Below, one piece after another: positions 39,642-51,297 of a stretch of DNA of 64,000 nt (the stretch's first letter is position 1; each line of letters starts with the position of its first letter). The notes under the pieces are model-generated. The model worked only from the letters and a program-made list of their open reading frames with translations. It made no database searches and was not told where the DNA came from. The position numbers were made by a program, and so were the translations under genes. The stretch lies in NCBI RefSeq assembly GCF_022761015.1, contig NZ_JAKWJQ010000001.1:372001-436000 (forward strand). The letters run 5' to 3'. The DNA is from Humibacter sp. RRB41 (GTDB taxonomy: Bacteria; Actinomycetota; Actinomycetes; Actinomycetales; Microbacteriaceae).

Positions 39642-40525
39642 CATCCATCGCATCACGCACAGGGTCGGCCTCGTCGGTACGGTCGAGGGAGGCGAGGTCG
39701 CGCAGGCGGTTCCCTGTGGGGCGCTCGTTCGTGGCCTTCATCCTTCTCGCGATCGCCGCGTTCACGATCTTCCCGCTCATCTGGCTGGTCCTCACCTCGA
39801 TCAGGCCGGCGAACACCGTGTTCACCGGTGGCTTCTGGCCGACATCGATCTCGTTCTCCGCTTACGCACGAGCCTGGAACTCCACGGACTTCGGACTGCA
39901 TTTCGCCAACAGCCTCTGGATCACCTTGGCGACAGTGCTCGGCGTGGTGGTCTTCGCGTCGCTGGCGGGCTATGCGTTCGCGAAGTTGCGGTTCCCGTTC
40001 AAGAACGTCATCTACGTGCTGCTTCTGGCGACTCTGATGATGCCGTCGACATCGCTGATCATCCCGCTCTATTTGCAGCTGAAGAACCTCGGGCTGCTGA
40101 ACACCCAGATCGGGCTGGTCGTGCTCTACGTGTCCAGCTCCGCACCGTTCTCGATGTTCCTCATGCGAGCGTTCTTCGAAACCCTGCCCGACGAGCTGAC
40201 GCAGGCGGCGCGCATCGACGGAGCAGGCGAGTTCGCCATCTTCTGGCGCATTGTGCTGCCGCTGGCGCGACCCGGACTCGCGACCGTGATCATCTTCCAG
40301 TTCCTGCAGACCTGGAACGAGTTCATCTATGCGAACACGGTGCTTCAGAACACCGATGAGTTGCCGTTGCAGCCTGTGCTGTTCGGCCTGGTGGGGCAGT
40401 ACCAGACCGACTGGCCGACGCTGTGCGCCGGCCTGACCATGTCAATCGTTCCCGTGGTGCTCGTCTACGTCTGGATGCAGCGCCAGTTCGTCGCCGGCAT
40501 GACTCTCGGGGCGGTCAAGAACTGA
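39638..40525 (+). CDS. Sugar ABC transporter permease, MalG/UgpE-like
   Basis: A 295-residue permease with six segments. The EAA loop is TQAARIDGAGEFAIFWRIVLPLARPGLAT, followed by the QFLQTWNEFIYANT helix typical of MalG-type CUT1 permeases. GTG 39638 overlaps the preceding stop by four bases (GTGA), and GAGGAGGG (39623-39630) is its ribosome site. It forms the heterodimeric channel with the preceding permease. Confidence 0.93.
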   Translation: MTSIASRTGSASSVRSREARSRRRFPVGRSFVAFILLAIAAFTIFPLIWLVLTSIRPANTVFTGGFWPTSISFSAYARAWNSTDFGLHFANSLWITLATVLGVVVFASLAGYAFAKLRFPFKNVIYVLLLATLMMPSTSLIIPLYLQLKNLGLLNTQIGLVVLYVSSSAPFSMFLMRAFFETLPDELTQAARIDGAGEFAIFWRIVLPLARPGLATVIIFQFLQTWNEFIYANTVLQNTDELPLQPVLFGLVGQYQTDWPTLCAGLTMSIVPVVLVYVWMQRQFVAGMTLGAVKN

Positions 40526-40618
40526 TCGCCCCGCGGCCGGTCCAGCCACCTGACAGATCACAGGCATCCACCATCGCCGACCACTGCGGCCGGCAGCACC
40601 ACCGACAGGAGAACCAGC

Positions 40619-41383
40619 ATGCCCATTGAGAACATCCAGCTGAACGTCGCCGACGTCGCGCGATCGTTCGAGTTCTACCGCGACTTCCTCGCCGCGGTGC
40701 CGGTCAGTGAGCCGACCGGGGACCGCGCTGTGCTCGACGTCGTGACCGCGACGATCGAACTCGTGCGAGCGGGATCCGACGAGGACTCGACCTGGACGAC
40801 CGACGACTTGCAGCGCGGTTTCCGCCACGTGGGGTTCAAGGTGAGCGGCCTGGATGCCCTTGCCGAACGCTTGCGCGACGCCGGAGTGCCCTTCCATCTC
40901 GACCCGCTCGAGGCGGAGGGCGATGTGCGCATCACGTTCTTCTTCGACCCCGACGGCACGCTTCTCGAACTCGTCGAGCGCGACCTGAAGTACAACACCG
41001 TCGTTGACGAGGAGCTCGTCGCCGCCGAATATGCGCTGGGCGTTCCCGAGCGGCCGAGATTCGATCACGTCGCGCTCACCGTCGACGACTTCGAGGCGAC
41101 GCGCGATCACTACAGCACGTTCGACTTCCGTCACCACGGCACGATCCTTCAGCCGCACGACACCCGGGGTTTTCGCATCGACTACCTCAAGGGCGGTGAC
41201 ACCGTGCTCGAGGTGTTCACCTATCAGGCGCCCAAGGAGCTGCGCGCGCCGCAGACGGATGCTCCCGGCTACGTCGCCGCCCGTCTGACCGGTGCTCCCG
41301 TCGGCGACGCCTCCGTCGGTGACGGCGCGGACGGCACGATCTACGCCGATGCGGACGGTTTCACGTACACGGTGGCCGGGTGA
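40619..41383 (+). CDS. VOC-family protein, two-domain
   Basis: A 254-residue protein. The first VOC module starts IENIQLNVADVARSFEFYRDFL and has FFFDPDGTLLELVERDLKYN; the second starts FDHVALTVDDFEATRDHYSTFDFRHHG and ends with DYLKGGDTVLEVF. His and Glu residues at strand starts (H in RFDHVALTV, E in TLLELVE and VLEVF) could bind a metal, as in glyoxalases and epimerases/lyases. CAGGAGA (40606-40612) precedes ATG 40619. In the sugar operon it may open or isomerise an oxidised sugar (inference). Confidence 0.85.
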   Translation: MPIENIQLNVADVARSFEFYRDFLAAVPVSEPTGDRAVLDVVTATIELVRAGSDEDSTWTTDDLQRGFRHVGFKVSGLDALAERLRDAGVPFHLDPLEAEGDVRITFFFDPDGTLLELVERDLKYNTVVDEELVAAEYALGVPERPRFDHVALTVDDFEATRDHYSTFDFRHHGTILQPHDTRGFRIDYLKGGDTVLEVFTYQAPKELRAPQTDAPGYVAARLTGAPVGDASVGDGADGTIYADADGFTYTVAG

Positions 41384-42357
41384 CCGTGAGTTCGCCCGTG
41401 ACCCCGGACAGCGACGGCTGGATACGGACGCTCGGCTCGACGGGCCTGAGGGTGTCGGCCGTCACGGCGGGCGGAGGGCCGTTGGGCAGCATGCCGGAGA
41501 ACTTCGGCTACGAGGTCGCCGAAGCGGACGCCGTGGCCCTTGTCCGTGACATCCTTGCGAGCCCGATCCGCACCATCGACACCGCGAACGGGTACTCGGG
41601 CGGCGCGAGCGAGCAACGCATCGGGGCGGGCATCACGGCGTTCGGCGGACTTCCGGACGACGCGCTCGTGATCACCAAGGTCGACGCGTTGAACGGAGAC
41701 TACTCGGGCGAGCGGGTGCGGGCATCCGTGTCGGAGAGCAGTGAGCGGCTCGGCATCGCTCCCTTGCCGATGGTGCACCTGCACGACCCGGAGTTCCACG
41801 ACTTCGATGCCATGACAGCGCCCGGTGGTGCAGTCGACACACTCGTGCGGCTTCGTGACGAAGGGGTGATCGGCCACGTCGGGGTGGCAGGCGGCGATGT
41901 GCATGCGATGACGCGGTATCTCGCGCTCGGTGTCTTCGAGGCGCTGCTCATTCACAACAGGTGGACGCTCGTCGACCACAGCGCGGAGCAGCTCGTGCTC
42001 GACGCCCACGAGCGTGGAGTCGCCGTCGTCAACGCCGCGATCTACGGGGGTGGGATCCTCGCGAATCCTCGAGGCGGAAACACCTCGTACGGGTATCGCC
42101 CCGTGCGCCCGGCCACTCTGACGGCGATCGCGTCGATGGACGAACTGGCACGGCAGCACGGCACCGACCTGGCGACCGTGGCGCTCCAGGCGTCCCTGCG
42201 CGATCCCTTGATCGACACGACCGTCGTCGGGTTCAGCAAACCAGACCGCATCGACGCGATCGTGCGGTCCACTCGGGTCGAGTTGCCCGACGACTTCTGG
42301 GTCGAGCTCGACTCGTTGAGACCATCGCCCGACAACTGGCTCGACGTGCGCGGCTGA
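41380..42357 (+). CDS. Aldo/keto reductase (D-threo-aldose 1-dehydrogenase-like)
   Basis: A 325-residue AKR of the aldose 1-dehydrogenase branch. It has GSTGLRVSAVTAGGGPLG at the start, IDTANGYSGGASEQRIG, a Lys in ITKVDALNGD and VHLHDPEF in place of the usual HxHxxD stretch, then NAAIYGGGIL and TTVVGFSKPDRI for the cofactor. The GTG start overlaps the VOC stop by four bases. Family members oxidise L-fucose or D-arabinose to lactones, which fits a catabolic role after hydrolysis by the operon's GH1 enzyme (inference). Confidence 0.88.
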   Translation: MTVSSPVTPDSDGWIRTLGSTGLRVSAVTAGGGPLGSMPENFGYEVAEADAVALVRDILASPIRTIDTANGYSGGASEQRIGAGITAFGGLPDDALVITKVDALNGDYSGERVRASVSESSERLGIAPLPMVHLHDPEFHDFDAMTAPGGAVDTLVRLRDEGVIGHVGVAGGDVHAMTRYLALGVFEALLIHNRWTLVDHSAEQLVLDAHERGVAVVNAAIYGGGILANPRGGNTSYGYRPVRPATLTAIASMDELARQHGTDLATVALQASLRDPLIDTTVVGFSKPDRIDAIVRSTRVELPDDFWVELDSLRPSPDNWLDVRG

Positions 42358-42436
42358 GCCGACGGCATCCGCTCGCCGCTTCCCGGCCGCTCGGCCTTCC
42401 CGACCGATATCCACCGCACCATCGAAGGAGACACTC

Positions 42437-42826
42437 ATGCCACTCGTCCGCGTCGACCTGCACGCCGACCTCGCCGACAAGCGCGAGGCGCTGAGCCGCG
42501 CCATCCACGACGGACTCGTCACCGGGCTGCCGATGCCCGCCGACGATCTATTCCAGATCTTCCGTTTGCACGAACACGGCGACCTGATCTACACGCCGAC
42601 CTTCCCGGATGCCGCCCGCACCGACATCGTCTACATCCAGATCCTGCTGGCGAACATCTACCAGCCGGAGGACAAGCAACGCATGTATGACGCCGTGATC
42701 GGGAACATCGTCGACATCGGCATCAAACCCGACGACGTGCTGATCGCCCTCACCGAGAACGCCGGATCGGACTGGTTCGCGCCGTCGAAGGACTGGGCGC
42801 CGCGTTCGGCGGAGGTCTCCGCGTGA
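42437..42826 (+). CDS. Tautomerase-family protein
   Basis: A 129-residue protein that begins with Met-Pro (MPLVRVDLHADLADKREALSRAIHDGL), leaving the N-terminal Pro1 catalytic base after Met removal. The pattern continues with YTPTFPDAARTDIVYIQILL and NIVDIGIKPDDVLIALTENAGSDWFAPSKDW, typical of the longer tautomerase group. A GAAGGAG-like site lies at about 42424-42430. It may interconvert an enol intermediate of the sugar pathway. The stop overlaps the following GH1 start (GTGA). Confidence 0.87.
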   Translation: MPLVRVDLHADLADKREALSRAIHDGLVTGLPMPADDLFQIFRLHEHGDLIYTPTFPDAARTDIVYIQILLANIYQPEDKQRMYDAVIGNIVDIGIKPDDVLIALTENAGSDWFAPSKDWAPRSAEVSA

Positions 42827-44199
42827 GCACGCGCGCGGGCTTCCCCGCCGACTTCGCCTGGGGCACGGCCACCGCGGCGTACCAGGTGGAGGGCGCGGCA
42901 GCAGAGGGTGGCCGCACGCCGAGCATCTGGGACACGTTCGCTCGCGTGCCCGGTGCGATCGCGGACGGAACGACGGGCGATGTGGCCGACGAGCACTATC
43001 GCCGGTTCATCGAGGACGCCGACTTGATGGCATCTCTCGGCGTCAACTCGTACCGATTCTCGATCTCGTGGACCCGGCTGCTGCCGAACGGCGGCGACAC
43101 CGTAAGCCAGGAGGGTCTCGCCTTCTACCGAGCCCTCGCGTCGGCGCTGCTCGAGCGAGGCATCCGACCGTACGCCACCTTGTACCACTGGGATCTGCCG
43201 CAGGAGCTGGAGGATGCCGGCGGCTGGCTGGTTCGCGACACGGCGGATGCCTTCGCCGGATATGCCCGCATCGCCGCGCGCGAGCTCGGCGACCTGGTCA
43301 CCGACTGGATCACGCTGAATGAGCCGTGGTGCTCGGCGTTCCTCGGCTACGCCTCAGGCGTGCACGCGCCAGGACGTCGCACGGGGAGCAAGGCGTCGCA
43401 CGCCGCCCATCACCTGTTGCTGGGGCACGGCAAGGCGGTCGCGGCCATTCGTGAGGAGCGGCCGGAGGCATCCGTCGGCATCACGCTGAACCTGTACTCG
43501 ATCAGACCGGCGTCCGAATCGGAGGCCGACGTCGACGCCGCGCGGCGCATCGACGGGCTGCAGAACCGGCTGTTCCTCGAGCCGGTGCTGGCCGGTGAGT
43601 ACCCGGTCGACGTGCTCGACGATCTAGGCGAGCGCGCGTGGTTCGAGGAGCAGCCGGCATCCGATGCGCTCGAGATCGCGGCGCCGATCGACTTTCTCGG
43701 CGTGAACTACTACAGCCGTCACACGACCGCAGCGGGCGCTGCGGATGCGAGTGGTGCTGCGAGCGCGAACCCGGGCAGCGAATCGGTGAGGTTCGTCGAC
43801 ACCGGTGCGGACCGTACGCAGATGGGGTGGGAGATCCACCCCGATGGCCTGCTCGATGTGCTCGAGCAGGCGCACGCCTACGCACCGGAGCTGCCGCTCT
43901 ACGTGACCGAGAACGGCTCGGCGTACGCCGACACGGTCGCTCCCGACGGGTCCGTCGACGATCCGGGGCGCACGGAGTATCTGCGCCTGCACGTGGATGC
44001 CTGCGCCGAGGCGTTGCATCGCGGTCTGCCGTTGCGCGGCTACTTCTGCTGGTCGCTGATGGACAACTGGGAGTGGGCGTTCGGCCTCTCGCGGCGGTTC
44101 GGCTTGGTGTACGTGGACTACGAAACCCAGAAGCGCACGGTGAAGTCGAGTGGAGAATGGCTACGAGAGTTCCTGACCGGCGCGGTCGAGGCTGTGTAG
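42823..44199 (+). CDS. GH1 beta-glucosidase
   Basis: A 458-residue intracellular GH1 enzyme of normal length. It starts FPADFAWGTATAAYQVEGAAAEGGRTPSIWDTF. The acid/base is Glu167 in LNEPW, the nucleophile is Glu363 in YVTENGS, and the aglycone-side residues SLMDNWEWAFG and the terminal RFGLVYVDYETQKRTVKSSGEWL are complete. GTG 42823 overlaps the tautomerase stop, with GGAGGT at 42811-42816. It would cleave the glycoside imported by the ABC system. It ends nine bases from the convergent ROK gene. Confidence 0.94.
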   Translation: MSTRAGFPADFAWGTATAAYQVEGAAAEGGRTPSIWDTFARVPGAIADGTTGDVADEHYRRFIEDADLMASLGVNSYRFSISWTRLLPNGGDTVSQEGLAFYRALASALLERGIRPYATLYHWDLPQELEDAGGWLVRDTADAFAGYARIAARELGDLVTDWITLNEPWCSAFLGYASGVHAPGRRTGSKASHAAHHLLLGHGKAVAAIREERPEASVGITLNLYSIRPASESEADVDAARRIDGLQNRLFLEPVLAGEYPVDVLDDLGERAWFEEQPASDALEIAAPIDFLGVNYYSRHTTAAGAADASGAASANPGSESVRFVDTGADRTQMGWEIHPDGLLDVLEQAHAYAPELPLYVTENGSAYADTVAPDGSVDDPGRTEYLRLHVDACAEALHRGLPLRGYFCWSLMDNWEWAFGLSRRFGLVYVDYETQKRTVKSSGEWLREFLTGAVEAV

Positions 44200-44208
44200 G
44201 GCTGGCTT

Positions 44209-45435
44209 TCAGCCGCGCAGGTGGTGCGGGGTCAGGTGGCTGTGCAGCACGACGGACGCCGCGCCCCGCGCCGCCGCGCCCGGCCCCGTCTCCCCCATTT
44301 CCACCGCAACGGAGTGCACCTTGCGCATGAACGCGGTGCGTTCGAGCACGTCGCGCACCACCCCGAGGTAGATCGGACCGGCCGTCGCAAAGCCCGGACC
44401 GGCCAGATAGATGCGGTCGAGGTCGAAGATGTTCGTGAGCCCGAGCACGGCGGTGGCGACGTACTGCGCGGAGCGGCGCACGAGCGATTCGGCGGATTCA
44501 TCGCCGCTCATCGCAGCCGCGGCGATCGTTGCAAAAGAGGTGCGGACATCCTCGCCCTCACGCTCCTGCAACCCGAGGCGCTCCCAGAGTGCGCGGTCGT
44601 CTCGTGCGTTGCGTACGACCGCGGCCGGCGTTGCCATCACCTCGAGGCATCCGTGGGAGCCGCAGAAGCACTCCGGGCCGTCGATGTCGAGCGACAGATG
44701 CCCGATCTCGCCTGCGTTCGAGGAGGCGCCGCGATAGACGTCGCCGTTGATGACGAGCCCGCAGCCGATACCGGTGGCCATGTAGATGGTTGCGAAGTCG
44801 TGGGCGGTCGAGACGCGCCCCGACCAGAATTCGCCGAGCGCGGCGCAATTGGCGTCGTTCTCCAGGATGACCGGCATGCCCGTCGCCTCGCAGAGGGCGG
44901 CCTCGATCGCGAACTCTTCCCACTCGCCGGTTTGGCGGGACGATCGGAGGACCCCGCCCGAGGCATCCAGGCGTCCGGCGCCGGAGACGCCGATGCCGAT
45001 CACGTCGCTGCGGTCGATACCGTGCTTGTCGAGGAACTTGCCGATCTCGCGGGCGACCCGGTCGATGACGGTCTGAGGCTTGCTGCGTCCGGCTCCCGGG
45101 ACCGCGTGACTGTGCAGGACATTGCCGCTGATGTTGCACAGCACAAGCGAGATGCGGGCGTAGTCGAGGGAGACGCCGAGCGCATAACGGGATGCCGTGT
45201 TCAACTCCAGCAGCACCGGACGTTTGCCGCCGGTCGACTCTGCGAAACCGGCTTCGACGACCAGGCCGTCGACGATGAGCGCGCGCACGATCTTGGAGAT
45301 CGTCGCCTCGGTGAGTCCGGACTTCTCGGAGAGCTCGATGCGACTCACCTGCCCGCTGGAGCGGATGAGATCGAGGATGGCGCTGCGCGTATCGGCGGAC
45401 GAAGCGCCCTTGAGTCGGCGAGTCATGTGCACCAT
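44209..45435 (-). CDS. ROK-family transcriptional repressor
   Basis: A 408-residue NagC/XylR-like protein. The N-terminal winged HTH (DTRSAILDLIRSSGQVSRIELSEKSGLTEATISKIVRALIVDGLV, about residues 15-60) is followed by a sugar-kinase-like ROK domain with ILENDANCAALGE, the zinc-binding GHLSLDIDGPECFCGSHGCLEVMAT and AGPGFATAGP. ATG 45435 is used; ATG 45426 (GTGCACATG) is equally possible. TAATAT (reverse complement of 45444-45449) is its -10 and overlaps the operator. It probably represses the sugar operon at 37344 and itself. Confidence 0.9.
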   Translation of the reverse strand: MVHMTRRLKGASSADTRSAILDLIRSSGQVSRIELSEKSGLTEATISKIVRALIVDGLVVEAGFAESTGGKRPVLLELNTASRYALGVSLDYARISLVLCNISGNVLHSHAVPGAGRSKPQTVIDRVAREIGKFLDKHGIDRSDVIGIGVSGAGRLDASGGVLRSSRQTGEWEEFAIEAALCEATGMPVILENDANCAALGEFWSGRVSTAHDFATIYMATGIGCGLVINGDVYRGASSNAGEIGHLSLDIDGPECFCGSHGCLEVMATPAAVVRNARDDRALWERLGLQEREGEDVRTSFATIAAAAMSGDESAESLVRRSAQYVATAVLGLTNIFDLDRIYLAGPGFATAGPIYLGVVRDVLERTAFMRKVHSVAVEMGETGPGAAARGAASVVLHSHLTPHHLRG

Positions 45436-45441
45436 CCGTCC

Positions 45442-45466
45442 GGATATTACTTACCTTAACAAAGTA
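45442..45466. promoter_or_regulatory. ROK operator overlapping its own -10
   Basis: TACTT (45448-45452) and AAGTA (45462-45466) are exact inverses around a TTACCTTAAC core; the -10 TAATAT on the minus strand overlaps the left arm. The TTACCTT core also occurs in the promoter of the sugar operon at 37200-37206. Confidence 0.6.
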
Positions 45467-45647
45467 TATTGGGCAATTCGGACGGTCGATGATCATGCTC
45501 CTGCAGGACCGGGTGTGTCGGTAGAACCCCGTTCGAGTGGGCCGATGCACGGTCCCGTTGCTGACATCCGGCGTCGCCCGCTTATGCGCCGCGGACACAC
45601 TTCGTCGCACGGCGGCTCGGTCGGGCGCTGCTTGATAGGAACAGGGC

Positions 45648-46028
45648 ATGACTACGTACTTCGACACCGACGACAAGCAGTACACCCGGATCTACAAGAG
45701 CGAGACGCCGGACATCCTTTCGTCGTTCAACGATTTCAACGCCGCGGTTTTCGCCACGAAGAACCGGGAGATCCCACTGAAGTACCGCGAACTGATCGCT
45801 GTCGCGGTCGCCATCACCACGCAGTGCGCGTATTGCATCGACGGGCACAGTGCGAATGCCGTGAAGGCCGGCGCGTCACGGGGCGAATTGGCTGAAGCAG
45901 CCTGGGTGGCCGCGGCGCTCAAGGCAGGCGGGGCGTTCGCGCACGGGCGGCTCGCACTCAAGCTCACGGACGGACAGTTCGAGGACGCCGAGGCCGCGCA
46001 CCAGCACACGGTCGAGCCGGTGCACTGA
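45648..46028 (+). CDS. Carboxymuconolactone decarboxylase-like (AhpD-type) protein
   Basis: A 126-residue single-domain AhpD/CMD protein. FNAAVFATKNREIPLKYRELIAVAVAITTQCAYCIDGHSANAVKAGASRGELAEAAWVAAALKAGG has the CAYC redox motif followed by His (CxxC-IDGH), as in AhpD alkylhydroperoxidases. It may protect against peroxides. ATG 45648 is probably leaderless: TAGGAA (45636-45641) is six bases upstream. It is monocistronic, downstream of no other gene. Confidence 0.88.
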   Translation: MTTYFDTDDKQYTRIYKSETPDILSSFNDFNAAVFATKNREIPLKYRELIAVAVAITTQCAYCIDGHSANAVKAGASRGELAEAAWVAAALKAGGAFAHGRLALKLTDGQFEDAEAAHQHTVEPVH

Positions 46029-46074
46029 ATACCTACCCGACGACGGCGTACCCGGGGCGGCCCTATCGTCGCGG

Positions 46075-46395
46075 ATGCCTGTCGACGATGATGTGGGCAT
46101 GAGTGCCTGGATCTACTTCATCCATCCCCCGCGCGACGACTTCGCCGCCACGATGACGCAGGCCGAGCAGGAGGTCTGGGCAAGACACTGGGAGCGTCTT
46201 CAGCGCGAGTTCGCGAAGGGGAGCATCATCCTGGTCGGTCCCACGCTCGGGCATGTGAACACGGGCATCTGCGTGTACGAAGCGGACGACGAAGATGCCG
46301 CGCGCGCTTTCATGGATGCCGACCCGACGATCGCCGAGGGATTCGCGCGTGGCGAGTTGCGGCCGTTTCAGGTGTCGTTGTTGCGTGGTGGGTGA
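46075..46395 (+). CDS. YCII-related small protein
   Basis: A 106-residue protein; SAWIYFIHPPRDDFAATMTQAEQEVWARHWERLQREFAKGSIILVGPTLG and the C-terminal GELRPFQVSLL match the YciI-like ferredoxin-like fold, with a His in the usual position. ATG 46075 lies five bases after TATCGT (46064-46069), suggesting a leaderless start; ATG 46099 (MSAWIYF) is the alternative, nearer family length. Its function is unclear; some YciI proteins dehydrochlorinate. Confidence 0.78.
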   Translation: MPVDDDVGMSAWIYFIHPPRDDFAATMTQAEQEVWARHWERLQREFAKGSIILVGPTLGHVNTGICVYEADDEDAARAFMDADPTIAEGFARGELRPFQVSLLRGG

Positions 46396-46415
46396 GGCGT
46401 TGGGGACTTCGCTTG

Positions 46416-48957
<2,542 letters not shown>

Positions 48958-48974
<17 letters not shown>

Positions 48975-50637
48975 CGGCGCCTCTCGCAGTCCAGTCGACT
49001 GCGCGGATGCGTGAGCCGATGTATGCCTGTTCGTCTTCGGTGATCCCGTACTTCCGGTAGAGATCTTCATCTCTCCACGAGCGATCCCAGGACTGAACGG
49101 GAACCCATGAATAGACTGCCGGTGCTGCGTGTTGTGTCACCTTACGAAGCGAGACCAGAAACCGGAAAAATCGCGTCGAGTAATACGACTCGAAGTTGCG
49201 TGCCTGTACTTCGGAATCGAAGGGGCCGATCATCCGATAAGTGGCGGTAGCGACTTCACCGGGGCCCGCGACGATCGGCTTTCCGAGCACGCGATCGTAC
49301 AGCTGCTCAGCCCCGTAGCCAGCCGCACTTGGAACCAACACTTTCCATGCATCGATCAGGTTCCTTCCCTTGTTGACCAGGGCCGAACGAACGTAGCGAA
49401 TGGCTCGTCGGTGGCCCATCCCGCCAACGTTCAAATGCAGGACCAGATCGTCGGGATCACGGGAGTCTCGGAAGTCCGCAAAGTTTGTGTCCAGCCCGAA
49501 TCCACTCACGAACATCGTCGAGACAGCGCGCTCTTTCCGCTCGCGCACTCGCCGCAGGATTGAGACCGAGTCCACATCTCGTACGAACACGTCGTATTCG
49601 TCGAGCTTGCGCGTGAGTGGTCCGCTCACATGGTCACCACGGACGGTGGTTACTTGAGTTGAGCCGAGGTATCCCTCTTGGCGCAGGAAGTAGCAGACTC
49701 CGCCGCTCACGCGCACCCCTTGCCCAAACACGTCGGTCGCGTCCGGGTAGTCGAAAAGAACTCGAAGGTGCCGATCCGACAGCATCGTCTTGCGGAACGT
49801 ATCGAGTCCACGGCCGCCCGCCATCCAGCGTGACGGGATGATCAGACTAAGAAAGCGCGGCTGCAGTTCCTTGGCCTGCTGGACGAATTCGTCGTAGATG
49901 GGGACGGCGCTGACAATCCGAGTTGTGGTGTTGCTGGACACCTCGTCACTCAACTGATACGGCGGGTTTCCGATGATGACGTCGAACTGCATGTCGGCTC
50001 CGAATAGCTCGGAGATCCGAGCGTTGATGTCGTCGGTGTGAATGAACGCATAGGCGTGGGTCTCTAGGCCAGACTTCCGGCCGTACTCCGCCTCGGTAGC
50101 GCCGCAGAAACGGCAGCGTCGTCCGACAAGCACGGGGTCGCCGTCCGGCCCGAGCTTGTCCGTGAAATGTCCGCCGACCCACGTGTGCTCTGTCCGCTCG
50201 AACCAGATGTTCCCCCAGTCGCGGCCGAAGCTCGTGGCAACGGAGTGCGGTCCAGTCGCGTCCTTTGAGCAGTACACGCTGCGCCGGGCGAGCAGCGCGG
50301 TCAGACGTGTGATCCCGATCCCGAAGACCTGCTTCGTCAGGATGTGGTCGACGCGGGATTGGAGGTCAGGCATCCACTTCTCGAGGCCTTCGGTAAGCCG
50401 CGAGACGATCTCGCGCAGAAAGACGCCGGACTTGGTGAATGGGTCGAGGAACGTGACCTTAGGGTCCGCCCAGATGTTGGCTCCGTTGTTCGCATCCGCC
50501 CAGGCGTCCGCGAGGGTGTCGAGCATGCGGTTCGCGAACTCCGGCGGCGTGAACACCTCGTCATTCGAGAGGTTTGCGATGCACGTGAGCACGTCCGGGT
50601 TGTGACGGGCGAGAAGCAATTCGGCCTGGGTGCTCAT
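48958..50637 (-). CDS. Eco57I-type adenine-specific DNA methyltransferase
   Basis: A 559-residue N6-adenine methyltransferase. Motif I FLDPFTKSGVFLR is at 63-74 (a variant DPF in place of DPxxGxG) and motif IV is NPPY at 224-227 in FDVIIGNPPYQLS. A CRFC at 175-178 may bind zinc with further residues. The C-terminal half has the TRD-like region RFFRFLVSLRKVTQHAAP to WDRSWRDEDLYRKYGITEDEQAYIGSRIR of the Eco57I family. ATG 50637 overlaps the small methyltransferase-like gene by four bases. GC content is lower here (about 52-58% in sampled lines) than in the neighbouring genes. Confidence 0.9.
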
Positions 50638-51275
50638 GCCGCGAGTTCCTGCATCGACATCGGCGGATAGGTGCGCGCCGGAATGAAGATCTCGTGCTCC
50701 TCGAACGCGTCGAAGAGAGTTCCTTGGAAGGACGCCCGCTCGGTGAGGTTGCTGTAGCCGAAGTCGCGTCGCTGGTACTTGCCGCGTCCGAGATAACCCC
50801 ACTCGGGGAAGGTGATCGGCTCACCAGAGGCATTCGTCATCTTCAGTGCGTCGCCCTGCACGATGTTGACAGCGAGCACCGCAGACGCCGCGCGCCGCCA
50901 GACGTCATCGGGTTCGAGTTTGAGAAAGCGCGAGAACGTCTCGAGCAGGTTCTCTCGGCACTCCGCTGCGTTATCCGCGAGCAACTCGATGCCGTACACA
51001 CACATCAGTGCGAAGAGCGCGTAGTGCCGCCTCTCGAAGTCGCTCCTACCGTGCCGTGCCTGGACCGCCGCGAGCTTGCGTTCCAGGACCGGCACGAGGA
51101 AGTTGCCCGAACCACAGGCTGGCTCAAGGAAGCGGGAGTCGATCCGCTCGGTCTCGTCTTTGACGAGGTCGAGCATGTCGTTGACGAGCCACGACGGTGT
51201 GAACACTTCGCCGTGGTCGGCGACGCGCTGCTTCGACCGGACGAGACTTTCCGGCCGATTCGGTGCTGTTGCCAT
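50634..51275 (-). CDS. Small methyltransferase-like protein without the NPPY motif
   Basis: A 213-residue protein. It starts with the same GEVFTP-PSWLVNDMLDLV helix as the large methyltransferase (DEVFTPPEFANRML) and has an intact SAM motif I, LEPACGSGNFL (50-60), and IVQGDAL. The position where NPPY is expected reads ITFPEWGYLGRGKYQRRDF. It therefore binds SAM but probably cannot methylate alone, and may be a partner subunit or a regulatory remnant. ATG 51275 lies six bases after TACGCT on its strand (51282-51287), so it is probably leaderless. It is the first gene of the helicase operon. Confidence 0.82.
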   Translation of the reverse strand: MATAPNRPESLVRSKQRVADHGEVFTPSWLVNDMLDLVKDETERIDSRFLEPACGSGNFLVPVLERKLAAVQARHGRSDFERRHYALFALMCVYGIELLADNAAECRENLLETFSRFLKLEPDDVWRRAASAVLAVNIVQGDALKMTNASGEPITFPEWGYLGRGKYQRRDFGYSNLTERASFQGTLFDAFEEHEIFIPARTYPPMSMQELAA

Positions 51276-51297
51276 TCTCTGAGCGTACAAGTACCCG
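51276..51297. promoter_or_regulatory. Overlapping divergent leaderless promoters of the R-M operon and the XRE gene
   Basis: The gap between the two start codons is only 22 bp. It contains TACGCT (minus strand, 51282-51287) and TACAAG (plus strand, 51286-51291), each exactly six bases from its start codon and overlapping at two positions. GTAC-AA-GTAC (51285-51294) lies over both boxes and may be the controller site. Confidence 0.7.
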
